Assembly: GCA_947000775.1 (NCBI GenBank)
Contig: CAMQGK010000130.1
Location: 8,267,501-8,331,500, forward strand
Length of the DNA stretch: 64,000 nucleotides
Reading direction: 5' to 3'
Source: Pterois miles
Taxonomy: Eukaryota > Chordata > Actinopteri > Perciformes > Scorpaenidae
Program-made: the position numbers and the translations under genes
Part shown: one piece after another, positions 47,468-56,870 of the stretch
Layout of the letters: every line of letters starts with the position of its first letter
Position numbering within the stretch: the stretch's first letter is position 1
The notes under the pieces: model-generated
Databases searched by the model: none
Told to the model about the DNA's origin: nothing
Seen by the model: the letters and a program-made list of their open reading frames with translations, nothing else

Positions 47468-48710
47468 GTAAGTGACAGCTTGAAACCTCACAACCACAAG
47501 GCTTTCAGAGGTTTTACTCTAATTAAATGGAATACTAACAGTGTGAGATAGAGCAGCATGAAACTAAGAGGTGGTTGTGTAAACAGACATTTCTCCATTC
47601 ATAACCCATTATGAGTCTTGGGAAGGTTAAAAAGCAGTGTACTGTATTTGATCAAACACCGCTGTCAAAGTGCCCTGAAGCTCTGAGGATAGACTGATGT
47701 GTAACTGTGAATGTCACACAGCACACTCGGGGAAAATCCTGACTTTGGTGTTAATAACATTATTTTCCCAATGTGGCCTTCAGCTTCCCTGTGTTTTTAA
47801 AGGGACAGTTCAGCCCAAAATCAACCTGTAGTGCTATCTATCAATCTTGATTGTTTGGTGTCTGTTATCAGGAATTAATAGACAATGGAGGCCAGAACCG
47901 TCCATTAATTCCTGGTTATGGACACCTCGGAGGGCATTATCCCACTTATACCATGGTCACTTGCCAAAGGAAAAAATAAGATCAGCGATTTATATTTTCA
48001 TGCAACCAAAATCTAAAGTTTCTCACAAGCCATAACTCCATGTCCCTGGCAGCACCTGAGGGTTTGCTAATTCCTGGGACAATCAGTACTATCCCATACA
48101 GTTCCTCTGCAATGGAAACATTGTTGACTATCCAGTAAATAGGACAAACCTTATCTCCTTGGCAACATTTCTAGTTTATCTAGAACCCTTTGTCTCAGCC
48201 ATGAGTCAGAAAGCTAATGCTATGCTTGCAAGATTCAAAGTCAATTTTTTTCATTGCGTATGGTTGAAAAACCAAAGTGAATATAATTTGACAGTATGTT
48301 TTGAAACAAGATTAGCTAGCTGTCAAACCCTATCATTGTCCCCAAATCAGTATTTAACAAAATCTCTATTGGCATAATGCTAGCATAAAGCTAAGATTAT
48401 GTTAGCAGGATTCAAAGTCAATAACATTGTGCACATTGACAATGAGTAAATATAATTTGACAGTATGTTTAACAACAAAACTAGCTAGCTGTCCAGCCAT
48501 GTCATTGTCCCCAAGTCAAGAGCAAGATTTTCAGCAACTCACACTAAGTCTAGATTGATAAATAACATTACAGGCAAGAAGAAAAATACCTATTTTTGAT
48601 TTGGGGTGTCCCTTTATAAACAAGGTCATACCATAGCAATATATGAATATATACAGTATTTGTTATAAAGATATTACTTACTTTTCTGTGTTTGTCTGCT
48701 GTCTTCTCAG
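47468..48710 (+). other. erbb4: erbb4 intron 9
   Basis: Intron of 1243 bp. A TIR element (47797-48617) makes up two thirds of it. The last 93 bp supply a normal pyrimidine tract and TCTTCTCAG acceptor. Confidence 0.88.
47797..48617. mobile_element. TIR element, TTAAAGGGACAG ... GTGTCCCTTTATAA
   Basis: The left end TAAAGGGACAGTTCAGCCC then AAAATCAA is inverted at the right end TTTTTGATTTGGGGTG then TCCCTTTA. This is an imperfect TIR of about 25 bp. Internally, a segment with AGATTCAAAGTCAA, AATATAATTTGACAGTATGT, TTAGCTAGCTGTC and CATTGTCCCCAA occurs twice (about 48210-48345 and 48395-48520), a tandem internal duplication. No transposase is present. Ends of this type are common in fish introns; superfamily is not assigned. 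Confidence 0.8.
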
Positions 48711-48784
48711 GGACATGTATCATGGTATCGGACCTCTAGACCCTGAGCGTCTCAACGTCTTCCGCACTGTGAAGGAGATCACAG
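48711..48784 (+). CDS. erbb4: erbb4 exon 10 (domain III)
   Basis: Small exon of 74 nt encoding (G)DMYHGIGPLDPERLNVFRTV then KEIT. This part of L2 aligns with the ERBB4 segment around DPEKLNVFRTVREITG. Human ERBB4 has HGDPYNAIEAIDPEKL where this fish reads KGDMYHGIGPLDPERL; the variation falls in a loop. The acceptor is GTCTTCTCAG and the donor ACAG|GTGGGA, the weakest-looking donor in the set. Phase is 2 in, 1 out, and the length is the family value. Confidence 0.94.
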
Positions 48785-49513
48785 GTGGGACTCCCTCACT
48801 GGGGTCACCTTGGACAAACTGGAAAACAAAACAATATTATTATGTGCGTGTGTGTGTGAATTATGTTGCCTCTGAGGCAACAAAAGAAAGCTTTAAGGAC
48901 AAAGTGGAAAGCTGATTTTTGTCAGTGAACTCTAAAAGGTGTTCTGGTGGATATTATGTTACTGTGTAGTTACACATGCTTACAGCAATGCACTGCTACT
49001 GTGTGTGTGCATGCTTGAGTGTGTATTTATTCATTAACTATTAGAGGCCTTAAGGGATGAGCAATGCCTCGTATACAAAGCCTTTTGTCATATTAAACTG
49101 CAGTTGAGCCAAACAGCTAATGGAGTGAAACTGCATTTTCATAATGAAAACCCAAGCAATAAGAAAGAGCAATGGCCTTTCTATCCCCGCCATCTCCTGT
49201 TCTATCCCTTTAATGTCATTTCCACACATCCTGATTTGATGTAATCTGTCATTAAGGACAATTGCAACTGGACACATTATTTTAATTAGCGAATATTGGG
49301 GGGGGGGGGGGGGTGCAAAGAATGGGTTCTTGTACTTCACAGCGGTGATGGAACTCTATGATGAATGAATGAAGGCAATAAAAGGATTTCTTTTTATTTC
49401 CTTCATCATATTCCTTCATCAAATACACTCAACATTCATTTCCCTTCTTTTTTTTCCCATTTTACTGAAAAAAGCACTTGAAATAAGTTGTGTAATTCTG
49501 CTCTCATCTTTAG
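48785..49513 (+). other. erbb4: erbb4 intron 10
   Basis: Intron of 729 bp with a 16-nt G homopolymer at 49298-49313. The downstream part is T-rich and ends CATCTTTAG. No mobile element recognised. Confidence 0.87.
49298..49313 (+). repeat. Poly-G run
   Basis: Sixteen consecutive G residues on the sense strand, about 200 nt upstream of exon 11. Able in principle to form a G-quadruplex in DNA or RNA. Its exact length is prone to sequencing error. Confidence 0.9.
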
Positions 49514-49604
49514 GTTATCTCAACATCCAGTCTTGGCCTGAGAACATGACAGATCTGAGTGTTTTTTCAAGCCTGGCAACCATTGGAGGGAGATCTCTTT
49601 ACAG
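49514..49604 (+). CDS. erbb4: erbb4 exon 11 (domain III)
   Basis: This exon of 91 nt encodes (G)YLNIQSWPENMTDLSVFSSL then ATIGGRSLY. It is the central beta-helix turn of L2, matching ERBB4 [20 protein letters not shown]. NMT is a conserved N-glycosylation site. Acceptor is CATCTTTAG and donor TACAG|GTATGT; phase 1 in and 2 out, with conserved length. A family A repeat starts about 80 nt downstream. Confidence 0.96.
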
Positions 49605-50668
49605 GTATGTCTTCATGTTACCATAAATGGTTAATAAATACAGCATCCTAAGTGGTACAGCATTACGTTTACATACTAAAAAATCAAATATAATGATATT
49701 GTGTTTTGTGATACTGTATTGATTCACAAAAACACCATTGTTTTTTAATTAATAGTTTACTTTTTAGTCAGTACTTTATTTCATTTGCAAAGACATGCAC
49801 CCTCTCAGTGTATTTGTCCTCTCAAAGTAGTACTATGATGCTGGATTTTACAGGGACAGACTGTGATAAATGCAAATGCAAATCACACTGTTCTGATTGC
49901 ACTTTTTTTTTTTACTATTTTATACATATGTGTTCAGTTTGGCATTTGCCAGTAATTCCAAATAAACTTCAAATAGGCTACTTGCTAATTATCACCTAAT
50001 TACCATGAAATCTGCGGACCTGTAAAATGAAGCGTTACACCTTGTTTTTAGTGTAACTTTAGCTTTTTACTTCTGCCAATTCCTGGTTGGCCCCCAAAAG
50101 TACGACATCCCTGGAGCACTCTATAAGGAAACTGATTAAACTTATACGCAGATGACATGCTCATATTAGTATGAGCTGCCTTTGCTCACAAAGACCCTTA
50201 TGTCTCTCTTTCTTGCTGTTTTCCTGTCTGGATGGCTACTATCAGGGCTAATGAGCCGCTGGCCTGTGTTGTTCTGCACAGAGGCTCCTTGAAGCGTTGC
50301 TTTCACGCAGCTTTGATTAGCCCCGTTTTGATAACAGGTTCTATGTTCGCTTTACAAGTGGCAGATCCGAGGGATAGTGCTGGCAGAGTCAAAGGAGACT
50401 CCGCCTTGTAAACACCAGTGATGAACCTGTAGCTCAGAAATGTTCCATTCAGAGCTGGTGGATCGTCCTCCTCTCCTTCTTTGTACTTTTCGTCTCAATT
50501 TTTTCCACTTTGTCATTCCCGTCATGCTCTCCTATTCTTTTCCCATCATCTCTCTTTGTTTGTCCAGTTGTTATCTTTCCCTTTCCTCTCTCCTTTCTCT
50601 TATTCTTTTTCCACCCCCCACTCCTCAACATCTACACTTCTAATGTCTTTCATCTCCTTCTCCTGCAG
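49605..50668 (+). other. erbb4: erbb4 intron 11
   Basis: Intron of 1064 bp. A family A repeat copy lies at 49686-49945; the remainder is unremarkable, with a long pyrimidine-rich stretch from about 50460 to 50660 before exon 12. Its 3' border is ambiguous by 6 nt (50668 or 50674). Confidence 0.86.
49686..49945 (+). repeat. Dispersed repeat family A, copy in intron 11
   Basis: Matches copy 1 (70-443) through ATTGTGTTTTGTGATACTGT, CACCCTCTCAGTGTAT, TGATGCTGGATTTTACAGG and CACTGTTCTGATTGCA. The distal half present in copy 1 is missing or too diverged to follow. Confidence 0.7.
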
Positions 50669-50675
50669 TGGAAGT
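50660..50675 (+). promoter_or_regulatory. erbb4: Tandem 3' splice site at exon 12
   Basis: The sequence CCTGCAG|TGGAAG|TGGCAT offers two in-frame acceptors 6 nt apart, ending at 50668 and 50674. Both leave a T that completes the Ser codon from exon 11. The first gives YSGSGISLL; the second gives YSGISLL, which has the spacing of human ERBB4 (YSGLSLL) and restores the 200-nt family exon length. CAG is usually preferred over AAG. Confidence 0.7.
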
Positions 50676-50874
50676 GGCATTTCTCTGCTGATCCTGAAGC
50701 AACGCTGGATCTCTTCCCTCCAGTTCCAGTCGCTGGACGAGATCAGCGCCGGAAACGTCTACATCTTCAACAACAGCCGCCTGTGCTTCTACAACACCGT
50801 CAACTGGACGTCACTCTTCAGGACGCCGAGCCAAAAAGTCCTCGTCCGCAACAACCGGGATCCAAAGGAATGCA
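50669..50874 (+). CDS. erbb4: erbb4 exon 12 (end of domain III)
   Basis: This exon of 206 nt (200 if the second acceptor is used) encodes (S)GSGISLLILKQRWISSLQFQ, SLDEISAGNVYIFNNSRLCF and YNTVNWTSLFRTPSQKVLVR, ending NNRDPKEC. It completes L2. ILKQ, ITSLQFQSL-like and NVYI segments are the conserved ligand-binding strands. NNS and NWT are potential glycosylation sites. The donor is TGCA|GTAAGT; phase is 2 in, 1 out with either acceptor. Relative to human ERBB4 the only length change is the two-residue Ser-Gly at the 5' border, fully explained by acceptor choice. The first acceptor is used for these coordinates. Confidence 0.93.
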
Positions 50875-50946
50875 GTAAGTAGTCTGTTTTCAAAAAAACT
50901 GCACCACCCTCTGAGGTTCATTTACACAATATTAAAGCACCTTTAA

Positions 50947-51290
50947 TAGGGCTGGGACGATACACCCGTCTCCTGATTCAATGCTAGCACGATACTTGGG
51001 TGCCAATGCAATATGAATTGTGATTTTTTGTTAACTTCTTTAGCACCAGACTATAAGAAAAAGTTGAATCATGCACTTCTAGGGACTTTTACTTTGGAAT
51101 ATATCTAAATTAATACAATAAAATGTTTGATTTTCAGCATGTACTGTATGTAGTCACAGAAAGTCTCAGGATCATTGTCAGGCATCATTTATTACATTTT
51201 TTTCCAGAAACCAAAAATTAAAGAATAAAGACATTTACCTCACAAAGTAATGGTATTTTCTTTTTAATTTAGAAGAGACATGTAATGTTT
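50947..51290 (+). repeat. Dispersed repeat family F, copy 1
   Basis: Starts AGGGCTGGGACGATACACC and includes TTGAATCATGCACTTCTAGG then GACTTTTACTTT, GGCATCATTTATTACATTTT and AATTAAAGAATAAAGACATTT. An inverted copy is at 62790-63112. The GGGCTGGGACGATA terminus is frequent in fish DNA-element repeats. It starts only about 70 nt after exon 12. Confidence 0.72.
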
Positions 51291-53138
51291 TATACTTCTG
51301 GTGAATATAATCCAATCAATCTTATTTCCATATATATATTTGATATATACAGTTAGTCAGACACGTGCATACTTCCGCTAACTAAAACAGCTCTGTTGGG
51401 GTCGTTTGAATGTATTTAACATAAATGTCAGTATATGGTTGCTCTGCAGTTGTAGCGTCGGCCCATTTCACCACAGAGATGAGGCTTGACCGCACGTTAT
51501 CGCCATCTAGCTCTGTTTTTGCTGCCAATATGTGAAACACAAAGTGTTTCCATCCTTTACTGGATGTGTAGTGTTTACCTCTCTGGATTTAACACGTCAG
51601 GGTACAGGTTGTATCCACGCAGACCTGCCGCCATTTTCTACTTTTTTGTTTCGGCTCATTGCAGGTTCTTTCGGGTTGACGGATACAGAAGGCATATGAC
51701 ATCCCGTTACTCAGACTGCAACAATAAAAGCAGTAACTTTCTTCTAGACTCAACTGAAGCAAAGAAACTTCCTTTAAAAAAATTGCGAGACATAGTAGGT
51801 GAAGCCATTTTTTCCACCCGTAATCTTTAGATATAACACAGTGTTTTAGCTGCAGAATGTGTACATTCAAGTAGTGCACAGTCAGATGAAAACACTTTTT
51901 TTTTTTGACCATGTTAACAGAAAATGTGTTATTGGTAACTAAATACCTATTAGTTCTTCTTTTCTCTTCTTTTCTTTCCTATTAGCCCTCTAATTAAATC
52001 CAAACATAGGTTATTTCTCTGAATTTGATTATATCTCTCCAACATCCTTACACACCGACATGCTCGTTTCCAAGGCGACCGTGTCACTGGCATGTCTCGC
52101 TCCTTGGCCATGAAAGCCCTTATTCAGCTCCCGGCAAGGAAAGTGCTTAATGCGTCATGCACAGAGGTGGATTTAGCTCACTGCTAGCCATGGGGGAGTG
52201 GACACCTGATGGAGTGATGAATAGTCTACATGTTTCCTTCAGCTGCAGATGGCGGAAACTGACCACATTGTGTTGTTCATTGAGAAGCGGGGAGTTTTGC
52301 AATTAATTTTTACTTCTTTGAGGGACACGTGCTGGTAAAGCTCACTGTAAGAAAGACAGCGATAACGAGAAACCAAAAACATGGACCGCTTTAGTTTTTC
52401 TCATCCCTGCCAGGCTGCGGTTGATATCATTAGCCGGTTAATGAGTGCAGTGTGTGTGTAAACATCGATCGATGGGGCCTTACACAGGCCTCTTCATTAG
52501 GCTCAACCCCGTCTACCATTGACTGCTCGGCTGTTGACAAAGGGTTCGACCCCCACCGTGCGACACTCCCAGGGACATGTGGTTGTCACTCACCGGACGG
52601 AGGACGCGCCGAGTCCGATGAACGGCATCGATTGTTGTGGTTCGACTGGAAATAAAGGGGCTGTAGGGTCCTGGTTGGGGGCGAGGTGTAGGGAATACCA
52701 ATGCTTACTCACACAGCTGGGCGGCCGTCGGCCATAGACCACACATTCTCACACACTAATGTGCATAGAGATGCATGCAGGCACTCACTTATCTCCTACG
52801 TATGAATACAGAATAGACACACACAATTCAACTGTTCATAATAAAGCATCATAAGATACATCTCACCATGCTTGTATACTGGTGGTCAGTCCAGGGTGAT
52901 CTATATAATGTATTGTGTTTTCAGTATGCATGAAGTGCATTGTGTGTGGGTGTGTATCTACAGCAGTGCGCGTCTGTGCATGTATTTTTATGCCTCCACA
53001 CCAACGAAAGCCATGGCCAGAGGCTTTATGCTTTCAGGTTGTCCAATTGAACTGAATGCCTGGAGGGAATTTCTTCAAGTTTCGTACAAAAGTCCACTTG
53101 GGCCCTCTTCAGACCTGTTATTAACATGCGTCCTGAGC

Positions 53139-53432
53139 AGCTCAGGTCGAAGAGCAGGTCATCCACCAATCAGAAGGTTGGTGGTTTGATCCCCAGTCAC
53201 ATGTCGGTGTGTCCTTTAGCAAGACACTTAAACCCAAATTAGCCATCGGTGTGTGAATGAGTGTTTAGATCAAATTTAGATTACGGTAGATTAGATTAGA
53301 TTTTAGCAGCCTCTGCCATCAGTGTATGAATGTGTGTGAATCGGTAAATGCTAACATGTAGTGTAAAGCACTTTGAGTGGTCGGAAGACTAGAAAAGCAC
53401 TATATAAATGCAAGTCCATTTACCATTTATAG
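53139..53432 (+). mobile_element. tRNA-derived SINE
   Basis: Near the 5' end are AGCTCAGGTCGAAGAGC (A-box-like) and GGTTTGATCCCC (B box, about 53183-53194). The body has GTGTCCTTTAGCAAGACACT and the 3' part GTAAAGCACTTTGAGTGGTC then AGAAAAGCACTATATAAATG. This 3' segment is very common in fish SINEs. Within the body, GATTAGATTAGATT is a small expansion near 53290. Orientation is the same as erbb4. Confidence 0.82.
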
Positions 53433-53840
53433 GCCTGTGTATTGTTAAAATTCTGGCGAAACAATACGTATCACGATACAGGGGTTACGATTCAGTATAT
53501 TGTGATACAGTGCAATACACACGTTAGGCAAAATGTCATAGTATAAAGAACACGCGACCATATGCATAAAATCAGTATAAACGATTACATTTTTATGCAA
53601 TCAGAACAGTAGGATCTGCATTTGCATTTATCTCGGTAACATCCAGCATCATAGCACGACTTTGAGAGCGCACAGGCACTGAGAGGATGCATCTTTTTGA
53701 AGTATTGACTGAGTTATTGTTCGCATGTAAACTATTAATTAAAAATCAATACATTGTTTTTGAGAATCAATACAGTAACACAAAACATAATATTGCGATA
53801 TTCTATAGTTTCAATATTGTCTTACACTCCTAGTGTGGGG
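53433..53840 (-). repeat. Dispersed repeat family A, longest copy (inverted)
   Basis: On the minus strand it reads TTTTGTGTTACTGTATTGAT, CATCCTCTCAGTGCCTGTG and TGATGCTGGATGTTAC, and ends ACAATACACAGGCC. It follows copy 1 (70-443) along its whole length, so it defines the family as a unit of about 400 bp. It abuts the SINE directly. Confidence 0.75.
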
Positions 53841-54295
53841 GTGTAAGACAATACGACAATGTAGACAATGTAACACATTGGGGACGCATTGAGATCCACA
53901 TTCAGAGGTGGTCTGAGCCACATATGGCCACATTCTTATAGCAGCGTGTAGGCGAATGTGTCCTTGGCCACATTAAGGACCGCCGACTCTGCTGAAGTGA
54001 GATTGGATAAGAAGTGGTCTCTCAGGATGCATGTGAAGACGCATTCTAGTGTCACGTGTGAACAGACATGCTTAAAGCTGTCCACCTGTGATGTGATCGC
54101 TCAGGACGCATGTTAATGCCAGGTCTGAACTGGGCCTTGGGTTCAGGGATGACCTGGTTAGTTTGCTGGTCAAAGGTCACCGTGACCTCACAACACACAT
54201 TTAGCCAAGACGATGGATGTTAACTGCAACTTGATTGGGTTGCAAGGCGGTTATTCCAGTTTATGTCGATTAATTTACGTCCTTTCCGTCCACAG

Positions 54296-54428
54296 CTCAG
54301 AAGCAGATGGTTTGTGATCGGATGTGTTCGGACGACGGGTGCTGGGGCCCGGGACCCGACCAGTGTCTCTCCTGCCGGTACTACAGACGGGGTCGCACAT
54401 GTGTGGAGTCCTGCAACCTCTTTGACGG
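54296..54428 (+). CDS. erbb4: erbb4 exon 13 (domain IV)
   Basis: This exon of 133 nt encodes (T)QKQMVCDRMCSSD-type sequence, precisely QKQMVCDRMCSDDGCWGPGP then DQCLSCRYYRRGRTCVESCN and LFD. It begins the second cysteine-rich region (domain IV), which in the inactive receptor holds the dimerisation arm in a tether. The acceptor is CGTCCACAG and the donor ACGG|GTGAGT; phase 1 in, 2 out and the length are as in EGFR-family exon 13. A second CAG 5 nt downstream would break the frame. The CWGPGPDQCLSC motif is the standard domain IV start. Confidence 0.96.
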
Positions 54429-56025
54429 GTGAGTGGTCCGATCCTAAAAAGACATTTTGGCATTTCCTGAACAAATCTTGTGTCCAGTTTCAGCTGACCA
54501 GGCACGAATCTTTAAACCTGACCCTAAAAATGAGCATTTTCCTGAATGTCAGATCCTGATGGTTTCAGGAGACTGCATTAATTCTCAGCCACACATGCTG
54601 AAATAAAAATCAATTTAAACAACTCTGATGCATGAGAATGAAGTCAAAACATTCTCAAGGGCTCTGGAGGAGGAGAGTCTAATTGCAGATTGGCATGAAT
54701 ATAATGAGATGAACCAATAAGGAATTTCACTCTGTGAACAGTTAAAGGAACATTTGGCTGCATCCGTAGTCCAAAACCAATTTGAATATATTGTAAGTAT
54801 TATATTTTATTACAGATTGCCCATTTGGGCTGACAGACAAGAGTGTTTACTGCTCTGAGTCGGGAAATGACTGACATTTGTGGCAAAGGCTCTTTGAGCG
54901 TCCTCACAATCCACTGATGTTCTGTTTTCAGTGTGAATAATTGCATTCAGGTCATCGCGTCATGCCGCTAAGAGACACATCAAAAAGATCGCCGCCAACT
55001 CACCTGGGAAGAAGCACTTCTTTGTAGACGTAGTTTCCAGTCTTTTGTGCTGCTCTTGAATGAACGACGAGATGTTGTGAATCAGAACACTTGAAAGCAT
55101 CCATCTAAAATTAGACCGTACTGGAAGCAAGATAAATATGACTTTCTTGCAAGCAGTGATGTCAAGCTTGTGTTCTCCCCAGGGGGAGAGGAGAGAGTGT
55201 ACATGTGTGCGAGAGAGCGAGCAACCCTCGGTCATGTTGACTTGTTGCCGGTCCTTTTTCCCGGCACCGTTTGTGGGAGGGAAGCTTTGAAGTTGCCGGG
55301 AAAAACAGCTCACAGCGAAGGCTTTGAAGAAGACTGGTGAGGATGAGGCGCGTGGCAGGGAGCTGCCGAAGCACACTTGTTTCCTCGACTGTAAATACAG
55401 TCTGTCACTGTGATGCATTGTAATAAACGTTCGACAGGCCGACTCCTCGCTTTGCGCCGCTGGCCTGAACGGTAGAATCGAAACGTCCATAACCTGAAGG
55501 TTTGCCTGCTGTAAGAAATCACTGTGTATCTTTGAGATGGAAACCTTGGATAACCTGTGTTTTTCCCCCACTGGTATCTACCACTACATGCTTTCTGTGT
55601 CAATACAAAACTTGATTTGTACAGCAAAATGTGTTGCTTAGAGTTGGTGACACATACTGTAGTTGGTGTTTGTATACCTTATTTAAATCTCACAGTATAT
55701 TGAGAAAACAGACCCTCTTTACAATGTTACTCCAACAGGACATAAAAAGAAGAAAGTGAGTCAGAAAAGGCTTTAAATAACATCCTTAAAATGTCCCCAG
55801 TGAGCAAAGTTTCAGCCTTTTGACGAGTATTAACTGAATTCCAACAATAAGAATGAAATCTGCTGGTGGGTTGTCCAATTCGGGGTTACAGTAACTAGCC
55901 CTTTTAACATAGAACAAAACAGATATATATAAATACAAAAAAGGATCACTGAATTACTTGAGCACAGTGAAAAAAGCTAAATTCAAGTAGTAATAATATA
56001 TATAATGACTAATACCAGGGCTGTC

Positions 56026-56573
56026 AATCAATTTAATTGTTATTAATCACATGATTGTGCATAGTTAATTGTGATTAGTCCCAAAGTAATCACACATTTT
56101 TTAAGCGTTCAAAATGCATCTCAAAGGGAGATTTGTCAAGTATTTAATACTGTTATCAACATGGGAGTGGACAAATATGCTGCTTTATGCAAATGCATGT
56201 ACATATTTCCTACTACTACCCATAGAACCATTTACGTTCACATATCTTGACAGAGGTCAAAGGACCCCTTTAAAACTGGTCATGACAGTTGTTCCTTGAC
56301 AAAATTTTGTCTAAGTTTGGAGTGATATTAGGTTGATATTAGGTGATTTAGGTTTTCTAGTTTCATGTGATACCACTATCTTCACTTTAGCTTTAAAACT
56401 GAGCCCACTACAACCTAAAAATCACAAGTTGTGTGAAAGAAAATCATGTCGACAGCCTTTGTTATTGCTTTAGTAACCTGAATTTTGTGTTCCTGACCAA
56501 CAGCCAGCAGCCTCTGAAAGACTGGTTGCATCAATGAGTTATTATCACGTTAACTTTGACAGCCCTACTAACA
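56026..56573 (+). mobile_element. Family B element with CAGGGCTGTCAA ... TTTGACAGCCCT ends
   Basis: The left end CAGGGCTGTCAATCAATTTA is inverted at the right end ACTTTGACAGCCCTA, giving a short TIR. The interior holds AACATGGGAGTGGACAAATA and AGCTTTAAAACTGAGCCCAC, found in the copies at 541-817 and 6880-7145. No transposase frame is present. The organisation fits a non-autonomous hAT-like or similar DNA element. Confidence 0.75.
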
Positions 56574-56599
56574 AAATAGTCTGCTTAAATCCATATTTT

Positions 56600-56870
56600 T
56601 TGGCATAAAATATCATAAAGTGGTTCTGTAAAGGGGAGACTGGTAGGTACCCATAGAACCCATTTTTATTCACATATCTGGAGGTCAGAGGTCAAGGGAC
56701 CCCTTTTAAAATGGCTCCGAAATTTAGCACATTTGGAGTGTTATTTAATTGGTCCCAAAGGCTGGTACCAGGAGGATCAATGGATTACTTTTAGCACCAT
56801 GGAAAGACTAAATCTTGATTTAATAGCATCGGGAGTCTGTATCCGGTGATAAAATGGTTAACTTTATCTC
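56600..56870 (+). repeat. Adjacent partial copy of family B
   Basis: Contains TGTAAAGGGGAGACTGG (also at 725-741), ACCCATAGAACCCATTTTTA, TCAGAGGTCAAGGGACCCCT and TTTGGAGTGTTATTTA, in the order of the family B interior. It lies directly behind the TIR copy in the same orientation. Confidence 0.65.

Larger units (their letters stand above)
53099..54139. mobile_element. TIR element carrying two later insertions
   Basis: The left end GGCCCTCTTCAGACCTGTTA then TTAACATGCGTCCTGAGC (to 53138) is inverted at the right end GCTCAGGACGCATGTTAATG then CCAGGTCTGAACTGGGCC (about 54099-54136). This is a TIR of close to 38 bp with few mismatches. Inside are a SINE (53139-53432) and a family A repeat (53433-53840). 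What remains of its own interior is short, so it is a non-autonomous DNA element. Superfamily unassigned. Confidence 0.82.
50875..54295 (+). other. erbb4: erbb4 intron 12
   Basis: Intron of 3421 bp. It holds a family F repeat (50947-51290) and a nested element stack (53099-54139) ending about 150 bp before exon 13. Between 51300 and 53090 nothing is firmly recognised, apart from a B-box-like GGGTTCGACCCCC at about 52542. Confidence 0.86.

Noticed and set aside
52540..52560. GGGTTCGACCCCC resembling a tRNA T arm
   Set aside because: No A box or cloverleaf is seen around it; at most a decayed SINE.
54960..55571. 203-codon minus-strand open frame in intron 13
   Set aside because: No recognisable domain or family and no clear promoter. 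In 64 kb of six-frame sequence one open frame of this size is not surprising.
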